DNA of 54,815 bases from Oxalobacteraceae bacterium (GCA_027490725.1 JAIXXN010000010.1:1-54815); one strand, 5' to 3'. Shown: positions 26,061 through 35,086, counted from the first letter of the stretch. A program made the numbers and translations. Notes: a model not told the origin generated them from the sequence alone.

Positions 26061-29000
26061 TCAGACCAGTGGTGGCGGCATTAATGGTGGCGGCGTCGCG
26101 GCAGCAGGGCTGAGCAGCAGCAATGCCAGTTCCGGGAACTGTAGCAGTTCGCTCCAGCTGGCCAGTCCCTGACGCCAGACCTTGGTCTGGGCCGGGATGA
26201 TCTGTCCCGCCTGCACCATCTGGACGATCTGCATGGTCGTGTACGGGCCGAATTGCTGGCCATTCACGCCCAGATGATACTGGTATTCGGGCACGCTCTG
26301 CGCCGGCATCAGTGGCGGCGCTGCCATCAGCGGTGGCGGCATCGCGCCCGGGATAGCGGCGCCCGCTGGCCAGGCAGCGGTCGGCGCAGCGCTGCTGCCG
26401 GTTGCCAGCGCCTGCAGACGGGCAGCGTCGAATAGCTCGCTGCGCAGCACAAACTTCAGGCGTGGCTGGCCATCTTCACCGGGTTCGCGGACTTCCCAGT
26501 CGTAGGCGTCGCTGTCGGAGTCGGGCACCACCTGGCTCCAATCGCCCAGATGGTCGAGCAGACGTTCGGTGAGTTTGTTGCTGTCAGTTTCGCCCATGCC
26601 TTTGCGGCGTGCGCGGTCACGCAGTTCGCGGCGCGCTTCGCCGGCGATGGCGCTGGCAAAGCCTTTGCGGACGTCCTGTGCGCCATTGGCATCCTGCACC
26701 AGTTTCGGCGTGTAGACGGCGTTTTCGTAATAGTCGGCCAGTGCCGACAGGGCGACGGTCTGGACGGCGTCGAGCTCGTCGATGCGTTCCTGCACACGGC
26801 TGACGATGGCTTCGCGATAGCTGGCGGGCAAACCGTTCTGACGGATCGCGCGTTCATTGCCGATGCGTCGCACATCGCCGCGCGCGACGGCAAACTGGTA
26901 CTGGCCGGGCGGTACGATGCGCTGGGTCGAACGGCTCAGTACGCCCAGCATGACGGCCAGCAGGAACTGCTTGAAGTCTTCCGCCAGACGGTTGATTTCA
27001 TCGGTGGTCGGCGCGATCGGATGGCTGAACTGGGTCGAATCGATATGGGTGTGCGTCGGACTCTTTTCCGCTTCCTTGCGATAGCTGGTGCGCCAGCCTT
27101 CCAGGCCGCGCAGCACCGTCATCGGCACGCCCGACAGTTCGCAATAGCAGACGGCACGCCCGGGCACGCCCGTCTCGACGATCTGTAACTGGGCCGAGGT
27201 GATCCCGGCCACGCTCGGGATGCACGCTTCCAGTTCGCTCCAGTAGCGGCGCTTGAACTGTTCGGCCTGAGCCACCCCGATAAAGCATTTGTACTGGTCG
27301 GCTTTGACACTGAAATCGCCCGACAGATTGGCATCGATCCACGGCATGGCGCAGGACAGCAGCTTGCGGAAGCGGTCCATCCGTTCGGCCGGGCTGAGCT
27401 GGTCGAGGGCTTCAACTAGCGGGTCGGCCAGGCTGGCATCACCCTCGCTGGCGCTGGCCAGCGACAGCTGACGTTCGGCCATGCGCTTGACCTTGAGCAG
27501 GATGTCGCTGCGCTGGGCCGCGTCGCCCAGCATCGGGAACAGCACTTTCGAGCCGCCCAGATCCTTGAACGCTTCATCGGCCCATTCGCGCAAGGTGCTT
27601 AGCCCCGGCATCGGCTGGATGGCCTGCGAGGTTGGCAGTACGATCAGGGTTGCGTGGTCTTTGCGCAGGTCCTGTTGCAGAATCAGATTGGCTTGCTGCA
27701 GCTGGGCCAGCATCGCCAGTACGGCTTCGCGGCCGGCCTGCAACTCGCCCACCAGACCGCTCCACACGGCGCGGCCCTGAGCGTCCACGCCGACCTTGCG
27801 GCCCAGCCAGTCGGACAGTTCCTGCATCAGCGTGACACTTTCCTCGGCGGCCTTGGCGCGCAGGTGGAATTTGAGGGCATTGGCAATTTCCGTGCGCAGG
27901 TGGTCCATCACGGCTACCGCCTGCTTTTCGCCATTGCCGAACAGGCCACCGCGGGTCTGTTCCAGATTGGTCAGCAGGCGTTCGCATTCGCGGGTACGCA
28001 CGGCTTCCTTGATTTCCCGATAGCGTTCGGCATTGGTGCCGAGCGCCTGCATCAGGCCGGTGCCGGGCGCTTCCAGTCGGTCCTTGATCTGTTCGACCAG
28101 CGACAGCACGTATTCGAGGCCGCCGAAGTCCTTGTTGTCGAGGTAGGAATACAGCTGGTCACGCACGCCTTGTTTGATGCGTTCGAGCAGTTCGCGGCGG
28201 CGCTTGCTGACGCGGTCTTCGGTGGTGTCGGCGGTGGAGTCCTGATCGCGCACGGCATCGCGCTCCAGACGTTTGACGGCATCGCGCACCTGGGCTGGCC
28301 ATTCGGCACGGTCGAAGCCGCTACGGATGGCATCGATCTGGCCATTCACGCGCTGTTCGACGCCGGCCAGCAGCAGGCCGTGTTTGTCCTGCAGCAGATC
28401 GTCGACGATCTGGTAGTCGATGAATTCGCCGTTGCTGCGTTTCAGCTCTACCTGCTTGTCGGAGAATTCCGGGAAATCGCTGAACGGATGGGTACGCAGC
28501 GCCATCTGGGCGGCCATGAAGTCGTCGCGCTGTTTGTCGGTGGCACGGTTGGCGCCGGTATCGCTGCTGCCCACGCCGAAGAAGGCTTGCAGCATGGCGC
28601 CCGCCCAGCGGTGTGCCTGCTCGTCGCGGCGCGCTTCCTGACGGGTGTCGAGCACCGCCTGTCCGAACGCGGAATAGCGTTTCGAATACGACAGGCGCAT
28701 GTCGGCAAAGCGCGATTTGGGCACCAGTGCATCATGCAGGAAATTCTTGTGCATGGCCTGATTAACGGCCGTGGAGCGCTTGCGGCGGGCAAAATCGCCG
28801 GAAGCGAAATCTTCGAACAGGGCATCGGCCACCATGTGGTAGACGTCCTGGATGTCCTTGGTGTGCTGCTGGGCCAGATTGCCCGAATCGATCAGATACA
28901 CTTCGCTATACGGGTCGCGCGGCAGTTCCGGCTGGTCGTAGGCATCCCAGCGCCCCACATAACCCTTGTTGCCGAGCATGGCCGATTCGAGTTCCATCAG

Positions 29001-29780
29001 CGCCGCATAGCCGTTCGCCTCGGTGCGGTCCTTGTTGGCGCCGGCATAACCGGTGGGCAGGAATAGCATCAGCTCGACGTCGGCCTGACCGACTTCGGTC
29101 TTGGCCAGCCAGCGCGCCAGCAAGCCCATATCGAGGAAGGCGCCGGAACCAGTGCCGCCGGCCACCGAACCGACCACCACGATACGGAATTTGCTGTTTT
29201 CCATACGCAGGCCCAGCTGGTTGAGCTGCTGTTCGTGCGACAGGCCTGCTTTGAGGGTTTTCAGCTTGAGGCGGATCTTGTCGCGCACCTTGGTGTATTT
29301 GTCGAACAGGTAGAGCCGCGAAATGGCACGGATCTGGCCGGCGCCCTTGGCCGGATCGATGCCCAGTTCACGGATCTTCTTCGGCGTGAGGGACAGCCAT
29401 TCCTTGATATGCGGATATTTCTCCAGCGCGTCGTCATCGCGGCTGTATTTATCCATATCGAAGGACTCGACGATTTTGTCTTCGTCGCTGAACTTGACCA
29501 GATCGTATTGCAGGTCATCGGCCTGGGCCCGTCCGCTATCGATCACGGCACCGGCATCGAGGTCGAACTGGATGAACTGGGCAACCGGGAAATCGGCCAG
29601 ACTTTCGACGCGGGTGCGCACCCCGTTACCACCCCACAGACTGTTGAGGATGCGCCGGCGTACCCGCAGCAATACTTCCATGCCGGTGCCGCCGATGCCG
29701 ATAAAGAGGGTGGGGCGCAGATCCATGATCTGTTCCTGCTTGCGCTCACCCGCGCCGATAGTCTGATTCAAATTGTCCAT
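26061..29780 (-). CDS. FtsZ/tubulin-like protein with C-terminal GYF_2 domain
   Basis: A 1239-aa protein of the large tubulin-like family (Tubulin_2 type). The nucleotide-binding fold begins FIGIGGTGM (about 26-34), and the tubulin signature GGTGSG is at 208-213 in VAGGTGSGAFLDMG. A long helical, partly coiled region follows (about 380-800), then a further mixed domain. A Pro/Met-rich linker leads to a GYF_2 domain at about 1163-1220 (GQQFGPYTTMQIVQMVQAG), a peptide-binding module for proline-rich ligands, and a PPPL-rich tail. An ATG at 29798 is also in frame, but only the ATG at 29780 has a fair ribosome-binding site (AAGGA, 10 nt). It should bind GTP and perhaps polymerise; related proteins have been linked to membrane remodelling in the literature. 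The function here is unknown. Confidence 0.85.
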   Translation of the reverse strand: MDNLNQTIGAGERKQEQIMDLRPTLFIGIGGTGMEVLLRVRRRILNSLWGGNGVRTRVESLADFPVAQFIQFDLDAGAVIDSGRAQADDLQYDLVKFSDEDKIVESFDMDKYSRDDDALEKYPHIKEWLSLTPKKIRELGIDPAKGAGQIRAISRLYLFDKYTKVRDKIRLKLKTLKAGLSHEQQLNQLGLRMENSKFRIVVVGSVAGGTGSGAFLDMGLLARWLAKTEVGQADVELMLFLPTGYAGANKDRTEANGYAALMELESAMLGNKGYVGRWDAYDQPELPRDPYSEVYLIDSGNLAQQHTKDIQDVYHMVADALFEDFASGDFARRKRSTAVNQAMHKNFLHDALVPKSRFADMRLSYSKRYSAFGQAVLDTRQEARRDEQAHRWAGAMLQAFFGVGSSDTGANRATDKQRDDFMAAQMALRTHPFSDFPEFSDKQVELKRSNGEFIDYQIVDDLLQDKHGLLLAGVEQRVNGQIDAIRSGFDRAEWPAQVRDAVKRLERDAVRDQDSTADTTEDRVSKRRRELLERIKQGVRDQLYSYLDNKDFGGLEYVLSLVEQIKDRLEAPGTGLMQALGTNAERYREIKEAVRTRECERLLTNLEQTRGGLFGNGEKQAVAVMDHLRTEIANALKFHLRAKAAEESVTLMQELSDWLGRKVGVDAQGRAVWSGLVGELQAGREAVLAMLAQLQQANLILQQDLRKDHATLIVLPTSQAIQPMPGLSTLREWADEAFKDLGGSKVLFPMLGDAAQRSDILLKVKRMAERQLSLASASEGDASLADPLVEALDQLSPAERMDRFRKLLSCAMPWIDANLSGDFSVKADQYKCFIGVAQAEQFKRRYWSELEACIPSVAGITSAQLQIVETGVPGRAVCYCELSGVPMTVLRGLEGWRTSYRKEAEKSPTHTHIDSTQFSHPIAPTTDEINRLAEDFKQFLLAVMLGVLSRSTQRIVPPGQYQFAVARGDVRRIGNERAIRQNGLPASYREAIVSRVQERIDELDAVQTVALSALADYYENAVYTPKLVQDANGAQDVRKGFASAIAGEARRELRDRARRKGMGETDSNKLTERLLDHLGDWSQVVPDSDSDAYDWEVREPGEDGQPRLKFVLRSELFDAARLQALATGSSAAPTAAWPAGAAIPGAMPPPLMAAPPLMPAQSVPEYQYHLGVNGQQFGPYTTMQIVQMVQAGQIIPAQTKVWRQGLASWSELLQFPELALLLLSPAAATPPPLMPPPLV

Positions 29781-29790
29781 GATGCCCGCG

Positions 29791-29795
29791 TCCTT
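29791..29795 (-). promoter_or_regulatory. Shine-Dalgarno site favouring the inner start
   Basis: AAGGA on the minus strand, 10 nt before the ATG at 29780 and just after the alternative ATG at 29798, which itself has no such site. It supports the 1239-aa start of the tubulin-like protein. Confidence 0.45.
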
Positions 29796-29811
29796 CATTC
29801 ACACTACAAGT

Positions 29812-30234
29812 TTATTTGCGACCCGCTACAAAGGTCAGTACCAGTGCCACGATGGCGATCAGGCTGATCGGTACTATGATCAGCGGCGCCATGAATCTCG
29901 AGGCATTCACGGCGGCCAGCACCACACCGGTCGACAGGCTGGCGAGGAAGATGAACAGCCACCAGCCGGCCGCGTTGGCCTTGTTCGGCGGAACCCGTTT
30001 CACCACCAGCGTGTTGGCGTAGGCATTGCGCGCGAAGAAGAAGGCGATGAACAGCACCAGCAGAATCGCCCCACCGACCAGCAGGTCGCGCGACGAGGTG
30101 TCCGCTTCGACCGGCGCCAGCACGGGCGCTGCGCTGCTCGCGGTGGTGGTGCTGGCCGGCGCCGCTGGGCCAGCGGCGCTGTCAGCCGGCGGTGGCAGGG
30201 TGAAGCCGGCGCTTTCTTTGTTGTCTTGGGACAT
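29812..30234 (-). CDS. Three-helix membrane protein of unknown function
   Basis: A 140-aa protein. The first 48 residues are a Pro/Ala/Ser/Thr-rich, flexible and probably cytoplasmic tail containing PPPADS. Three membrane helices follow at about 51-69, 88-109 and 115-137. It lies between the exported anchored protein (50 nt upstream) and the tubulin-like gene (31 nt downstream). Its proline-rich tail is a candidate ligand for the GYF_2 domain of the next protein, which is inference. I do not recognise the family. Confidence 0.75.
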   Translation of the reverse strand: MSQDNKESAGFTLPPPADSAAGPAAPASTTTASSAAPVLAPVEADTSSRDLLVGGAILLVLFIAFFFARNAYANTLVVKRVPPNKANAAGWWLFIFLASLSTGVVLAAVNASRFMAPLIIVPISLIAIVALVLTFVAGRK

Positions 30235-30284
30235 CGCTCAATTCTCCTTGTGGATGGTGACTACGGATTCGTTGCGGATTCGGA

Positions 30285-31784
30285 TTACAGCAGTTGCAGG
30301 GTATGGCCATCGGCCACCTGCACAATGCGCGGTGCCCCCAGGCCACGGCGAATTTCGCCGATGATTTCCCCCTGATCGTTGAGCACACTCTGGCTGCTGA
30401 ACGCTTTCAGCATGAGCTGGCGCCGGTAGCCGTCGACCTGCACCGGATAACGGCTGCTGCGCCCGGCCAGTATCAGCAGGGTGGCCAGTGCGCCGACCAG
30501 GGCCAGCACGCCCGCCACCACGACCAGCACTGGCGTGAGCGGATACTGGACCCGCACCAGCAGCGGCACCTGGGCACGCGAGCTGCGCACGCTGGACGGC
30601 GGCACCAGCGCTTCGGCCAGCGGATCGCCGGGGAAGAGCTGCTGCATTTCGGCGAGGAATTCGGCCGGCAAGGCCAGTTGCTGGCCGCTCAGGTCGAGAG
30701 TCACCAGCATCGGCAACTGTAGCCGTTTGCCCATCGCGCCAATCGCCTTGGCCGACCACGCGGAGGGCACTTGCTCGAGTGGCAGCTGGAACTGCACATC
30801 GACGGCCTGACGCGCACCGGGGGGCAGCGAGGCCAGCCGGTCGGGGCTGACCCGGATCGCTTGCTGTACCCCGCCTGGCGCATGCAGCTGGGCGCTAACG
30901 CTGGCGTTGCTGATGGCGTAAGGATAGAACTGGTTCTGCAGCGAGGCTTTCAGGTGAACGGTCGGAATTAGCGAGGCCGCTTCCACGTCGAGTATCAGGG
31001 TGCGCTGGTCGCTACCCAGCGAGGCGTGCATATTCGGGCTGTCCAGCAGGGCTTCGGGAACAATCCGCAAGGCATCCTGATCGACCGGCTTCAGCCGTGC
31101 CGGCGGGCGCGTCAGTACGCTCGACAGGCGGCCATTGGCGAGTATCCGGGTCAGTGCGGCCGCCGCCGGTTCGCCGTAGGCGAGGGCATACACCATCAGG
31201 CCGCGCGCGCTGTAGAGCTTGCCCTGTAGCGGCATCTTCAGCGGAAATACGACGGTCTTGGTGATCGACGGTTCCAGATGCAGCAGGCGATAGAAGTCGC
31301 GGTTGCGGGCCGCCGTGGCCGGGTCATTGCCGGGGCTGTTACGGTTGTTGGTGAAAATCCAGATGATGCCCGACTGGCCATGCAGCGGACCGGTAATCGT
31401 GCCGCGGATGGCTTCCTGAAAATCGGTGTCGGCGAGTGCCGGACCGCTGCCTTTGCGGGCCAGAGTGAGCGGCGCCAGCAAGCCGGACACACTGGCGGCA
31501 TTGCCTTCGCCGAGCAACTGGGGCGAATGATGTTCGGCGTGGCTCTGGCTGAAGGCCAGCGTAATGATGCGGTCATCGGGCTCGGCCGCGGCGCCCGCTA
31601 CGGCGGCTACCAGCGGTTTCAGCTGCGAGGCCGGATCGGCGTAGAAGGGCTCCATCCAGCCGGAATTCTGGACCAGAAACGCTTGCTGGATGCCGGCCGA
31701 CGCGGGGACTGGCGCAGCCAGAGTGAGCAGCACAGTAGCCAGCAGGGCCAGCGGATGTAAGCAGAGGTTCATAGCACGCTTCAT
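30285..31784 (-). CDS. Exported protein with one C-terminal membrane anchor
   Basis: A 499-aa protein with a signal peptide (about 1-30, cut near PASA), a large periplasmic part (31-415), one membrane helix at about 416-440 and a short cytoplasmic end of 59 residues with the beta-like pattern LNDQGEIIGEIRRGLG. The start of the mature protein, QQAFLVQNSGWMEPFY, followed by alternating strands and helices with ITLAFSQ and SGIIWIFTNN, suggests a Rossmann-like or von Willebrand A-like fold without the classic DxSxS metal site. The ATG overlaps the preceding stop (ATGA). It is probably the periplasmic sensor or ligand-binding part of the tubulin-like cluster; fold and role are inference. Confidence 0.75.
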   Translation of the reverse strand: MKRAMNLCLHPLALLATVLLTLAAPVPASAGIQQAFLVQNSGWMEPFYADPASQLKPLVAAVAGAAAEPDDRIITLAFSQSHAEHHSPQLLGEGNAASVSGLLAPLTLARKGSGPALADTDFQEAIRGTITGPLHGQSGIIWIFTNNRNSPGNDPATAARNRDFYRLLHLEPSITKTVVFPLKMPLQGKLYSARGLMVYALAYGEPAAAALTRILANGRLSSVLTRPPARLKPVDQDALRIVPEALLDSPNMHASLGSDQRTLILDVEAASLIPTVHLKASLQNQFYPYAISNASVSAQLHAPGGVQQAIRVSPDRLASLPPGARQAVDVQFQLPLEQVPSAWSAKAIGAMGKRLQLPMLVTLDLSGQQLALPAEFLAEMQQLFPGDPLAEALVPPSSVRSSRAQVPLLVRVQYPLTPVLVVVAGVLALVGALATLLILAGRSSRYPVQVDGYRRQLMLKAFSSQSVLNDQGEIIGEIRRGLGAPRIVQVADGHTLQLL

Positions 31785-33262
31785 GGGGCGAGATTCCAGC
31801 CTTCGATTCGGGCCAGTTGCGGATGGTAGGCCCAGAGTTTGTTGTCATGGGTGAACAGGCGCAGCAGCCATGGCTGGCTGACGACGCCGGTGTGGAACAC
31901 GGTTTCCGCGTCATCGTCATCCCAGATCAGTTGAAAACGCATCCGTTCGCTGCTCTCGAGCATGGTGCTGAGGGCCAGTATATCCCGCAGTTTCACCCCG
32001 ACCACGCCGCCCTTGCCCGTTTCGAGCAGGGGAATCACCACTTCGTTGGCGGCGCCGTCGTCGCCCTGTTCCGGCTCCAGCCAGGGGCTTTTCTTGAGTT
32101 TGCTGGCGAAGCGATAGTTGATGTGGCCGGAACAGAAGCGCGGGGTGAGCGCCGCCTCCTGCTGGGGCTGCAACTTGCCCAGTTCCAGATACAGATAGCT
32201 ACCCGCCTGATGGTCGAAGCATAGTTGCCACAGGGCGCCGGAGGGACCCTGATAGGGACTGCCGAAGTCGTACTCGGGCGTGATGTGGGGCGCCCAGGCA
32301 ATAAACTGTGCGCTGAAACTGCCATCAGCCTGTTGCTGTAGATGTAGCTGGCCCTGTTCGTACAGCCAGACGGCCATGCGACCATAGGCGACCGGGCTAC
32401 TGCCACCGGACAGGCGGGCTGGCGCATTAGCGATCTCGACCATATCGCCCGCCGTAGCGTCGCTGCCGAACTGGCCGAAGCGCAGCTTACCGTCGGCATC
32501 CTGCAGGGGGAGCCAGATGCGCTGGTTAAACGCCACCGGTGCGCCCACGGCGGCGGTGCCGCTGCTGTAGCTGACCTGATATTGCAGGGCCGGAAGATCG
32601 ACGACCAGACGTGCCAGCCCGGCATCGGTGGCGAGCAGCAGTGTGCCGTGGAAGGCGGTCAGCAGTTCGCAGCGCCAGCTACGGCGCGGCAGATGCGACT
32701 CGGCCAGCAGCCGGCCTCCGGCACCCTCGATGGCTTGCCAGCTGGCGCTGGCCGCCAGCCAGACGAACAGGCTACCTTTGGCGGGATCGAGCGCCAGCAA
32801 GGCCGGGCCACTGCTGCCGAACTGACTGGAAATGAACTGGTATTCGCCGGGCGGTGGCACCGGCAGGCTGGCGTCGGCATCGCGCTCGGCGTGGTACTGG
32901 CCCTGCGCGCTCAGAGCCAGTGTACGCTGCGCCTTGCGCAGCCCCAGTGCTTCCGAGTTGCGTGCCGTGCTGACGCTGCAGGAGCCGAACGGCGGTATCC
33001 AGCTGTCAGCGGCGCCCGCGGCACGGCGCGGTGCGAGCGGGCTGCCATCGAACGGGGAAAAGTCGAATTCAGGCGGGAAGCTGGCGTGACTGCCGGGCAC
33101 CGTACGCATCTGCAGGAAGCTGGCCAGATCAGCGGCCGGGAGATGCCCGGCGACGGCGTGGCCGAGCGCGGTGCTCACCAGCTGGAAGCCGGCGCTGTGA
33201 TCACTTGCATCCCAATTTCCGGAACCCAGGGGCCAGAGACTCGTGTTTTCATTATTCATCAT
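31781..33262 (-). CDS. Large soluble protein of unknown function
   Basis: First gene of the minus-strand cluster, 493 aa, with no signal peptide or membrane helix. The sequence is rich in Trp, Gly and Phe with repeated strand-turn patterns (SLFVWLAASASWQAIEG, RMAVWLYEQGQLHLQQQ, GALWQLCFDHQAGSYLYLEL), which suggests a beta-propeller or another all-beta repeat fold. The acidic IWDDDDAE stretch and SQPWLLRLFTHDNKLWAY are near the C-terminus. It overlaps the exported anchored protein gene by 4 nt, so both are coupled. I do not recognise a family; the reading is from pattern only. Confidence 0.75.
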   Translation of the reverse strand: MMNNENTSLWPLGSGNWDASDHSAGFQLVSTALGHAVAGHLPAADLASFLQMRTVPGSHASFPPEFDFSPFDGSPLAPRRAAGAADSWIPPFGSCSVSTARNSEALGLRKAQRTLALSAQGQYHAERDADASLPVPPPGEYQFISSQFGSSGPALLALDPAKGSLFVWLAASASWQAIEGAGGRLLAESHLPRRSWRCELLTAFHGTLLLATDAGLARLVVDLPALQYQVSYSSGTAAVGAPVAFNQRIWLPLQDADGKLRFGQFGSDATAGDMVEIANAPARLSGGSSPVAYGRMAVWLYEQGQLHLQQQADGSFSAQFIAWAPHITPEYDFGSPYQGPSGALWQLCFDHQAGSYLYLELGKLQPQQEAALTPRFCSGHINYRFASKLKKSPWLEPEQGDDGAANEVVIPLLETGKGGVVGVKLRDILALSTMLESSERMRFQLIWDDDDAETVFHTGVVSQPWLLRLFTHDNKLWAYHPQLARIEGWNLAP

Positions 33263-33309
33263 TCATCCAGCCACCGGAGCCTGCCTGCGATCCCGTTAAT
33301 TTATCCTTA

Positions 33310-33315
33310 ATTATA
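33310..33315 (-). promoter_or_regulatory. Possible -10 element of the tubulin-like cluster
   Basis: A perfect TATAAT on the minus strand, about 48 nt before the first start codon of the cluster (33262). The matching -35 position is not a good TTGACA, so this could need an activator or be chance in AT-rich DNA. Confidence 0.3.
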
Positions 33316-33385
33316 ATGTTACATATTACCGGTTTTCTTAGCCGTGTGGAAACAAAGTGTAGGGTATACACCCGCCCTAAACCCG

Positions 33386-33405
33386 ACGAATTCTCACGAA
33401 TTCTC
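33386..33405. repeat. 10-bp tandem repeat in a promoter region
   Basis: Two exact copies of ACGAATTCTC in direct tandem, about 125 nt upstream of the tubulin-like cluster. The one-helical-turn spacing would suit a dimeric regulator, but nothing else supports that. Confidence 0.6.
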
Positions 33406-33580
33406 ACTCTGTACAGCGCGGTAATCTGGTCTGGCGCGGCGTACCACCAAGTTAGTCTAGATTAAGCCAGCGCCGGCTCTTTGCGCGCACGCTAATGGCC
33501 GCGCGGGCGGGGCGTGTCCGGCAGGCTCGGACGCTGCGGTGTATATTGGCGGCCATTTCATTGATGGCAGCGGGTAGTTT

Positions 33581-35062
33581 ATGTCGGCAAGTGCACTGTT
33601 CAGTCTTCTGATCGTCTATTTTGGCGTGCTACTGTGGGTGGCTAGACGCACGGCGCGCGGCGCAACCAGCCAGAGTTTTTTCATCGGCAATCGGCGTAGC
33701 CACTGGTTGCTGGTGGCCGTGGGCATGGTGGGTACCACGCTGAGTGGCGTAACATTCATTAGCGTGCCGGGCATGGTCGGGCGGGATGGCTTCGGCTACC
33801 TGCAGGTGATGCTCGGCTATGTGGCCGGCTACCTGCTGGTGGCGGGCGTGCTGCTGCCGCTGTACTACCGGCTGCAACTGACCTCGATTTATCACTATCT
33901 GGCGCTGCGGCTGGGGCAGGGGGCGTATCTGAGCGGGGCCAGCTTCTTTATGATTTCGCGCACTCTCAGTGGCTCGGCCCGGCTTTATCTGGTCGTCAAT
34001 ATATTGCAGCTTACGCTGCTCGACGCTATGGGCCTGCCATTCTGGCTGACGGCGGCAGTGATTCTGGCAATGATGCTGCTGTACACCTATCAGGGCGGCG
34101 TCAAGACACTGATCTGGACCGATACCCTGCAAACCGTCGGGATGCTGCTGGCGCTGGCGGGCTGCATGGTCTGGCTGCTTGGGCAACTTGATCTGGATGT
34201 GGCTGCCAGCTGGCGCGCCATGGACGCGGGCGGCCTGACCCGGGTAATCAATCACGATGTCGATAGCCCCGGCTATTTCTGGAAGCAGTGGCTGGCCGGG
34301 GTGTTCATCGTGCTGGCCATGACCGGCATGGATCAGGAGATCATGCAGAAAAATATCTCGGTGCCAACCCTGCGCGATGCGCAGAAAAACATGCTGCTGC
34401 TGACCGTGGTGCTGAGCGGCGTGCTGCTGCTGTTCCTGTTTCTGGGGGGCTTACTCAGCCTGTACGCGCCGACGGTGGGACTCAACGCGAGCGGAGATAA
34501 GCTGTTCCCTGCGGTGGTGATGCAGCACATGCCCGTCGCCCTGCAACTGCTGTTCTTCCTCGGGCTGGTGTCGGCGCTATTCCCCAGTGCCGACGGGGCC
34601 ATGACGGCGCTGACGGCGAGCTTCTGTCTCGATATACTGGGCTGGCAGCGCCGCACCGATCTGAGCGAAGCGCAGCAGTTACGCCAGCGCCACTGGGTAC
34701 ATCTGGGTTTCTGTGCGCTGTTTCTAGCGCTGGTACTGTTATTCCGCTGGCTCGATAACGCCAGCATGATAGGCTTGATTCTGAAGCTGACCAGCTATAC
34801 CTATGGGCCTATCCTCGGCCTGTTCGCGTTTGGCTTGCTGACGCGGCGGGTGGTGCGCGCGGGCGCGCAGCGGCTGGTACCGCTGGTGGCGCTGGCCGGG
34901 CCAGTGCTGTGCTACCTGCTGGAGCTGAATCAGCAGCAGCTGTTCGGCAGCTACCGACTGGGTCTGGAGCTGCTGATCGTCAACGGGCTGCTGGTATTTG
35001 CCGGTCTGTTGATGATTTCCCGCGCACCGCGCGACGGACAGCATACAATGGCGGTCTTGTAA
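33581..35062 (+). CDS. Sodium:solute symporter family transporter
   Basis: Inner-membrane transporter of 493 aa with about 13 hydrophobic helices, of the SSS (solute:sodium symporter) family. Typical features are the early segment FFIGNRRSHWLLVAVGMVGTTLSGVTF (sodium-site helix region, about 29-55) and the later conserved helix with FPSADGAMTALTASFCLDI. The substrate cannot be told; relatives carry sugars, amino acids, pantothenate or carboxylates. It is followed 24 nt later by sppA, but the two have no obvious functional link. Confidence 0.88.
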   Translation: MSASALFSLLIVYFGVLLWVARRTARGATSQSFFIGNRRSHWLLVAVGMVGTTLSGVTFISVPGMVGRDGFGYLQVMLGYVAGYLLVAGVLLPLYYRLQLTSIYHYLALRLGQGAYLSGASFFMISRTLSGSARLYLVVNILQLTLLDAMGLPFWLTAAVILAMMLLYTYQGGVKTLIWTDTLQTVGMLLALAGCMVWLLGQLDLDVAASWRAMDAGGLTRVINHDVDSPGYFWKQWLAGVFIVLAMTGMDQEIMQKNISVPTLRDAQKNMLLLTVVLSGVLLLFLFLGGLLSLYAPTVGLNASGDKLFPAVVMQHMPVALQLLFFLGLVSALFPSADGAMTALTASFCLDILGWQRRTDLSEAQQLRQRHWVHLGFCALFLALVLLFRWLDNASMIGLILKLTSYTYGPILGLFAFGLLTRRVVRAGAQRLVPLVALAGPVLCYLLELNQQQLFGSYRLGLELLIVNGLLVFAGLLMISRAPRDGQHTMAVL

Positions 35063-35086
35063 ATTTCGCAATCGACTGGAGCTTGA

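Larger units (their letters stand above)
33263..33580. other. Divergent intergenic region, 318 bp
   Basis: No gene is visible between the start of the tubulin-like cluster (minus) and the symporter gene (plus). The half next to the cluster is AT-rich, unlike the rest of the window, and should hold its promoter: TATAAT-type hexamers occur on both strands at 33310-33317, though no good -35 partner is apparent. A 10-bp tandem repeat ACGAATTCTC is at 33386-33405. The half nearer the symporter is GC-rich without a clear promoter. Confidence 0.55.

Noticed and set aside
27654..29066. A 470-codon plus-strand frame inside the tubulin-like gene
   Set aside because: No plausible start signal and no domain; the minus-strand protein has the tubulin signature and fits the operon.
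30285..31784. Standard von Willebrand A domain with metal site
   Set aside because: The DxSxS motif is not present; only a vWA-like or Rossmann-like fold is kept as a possibility.
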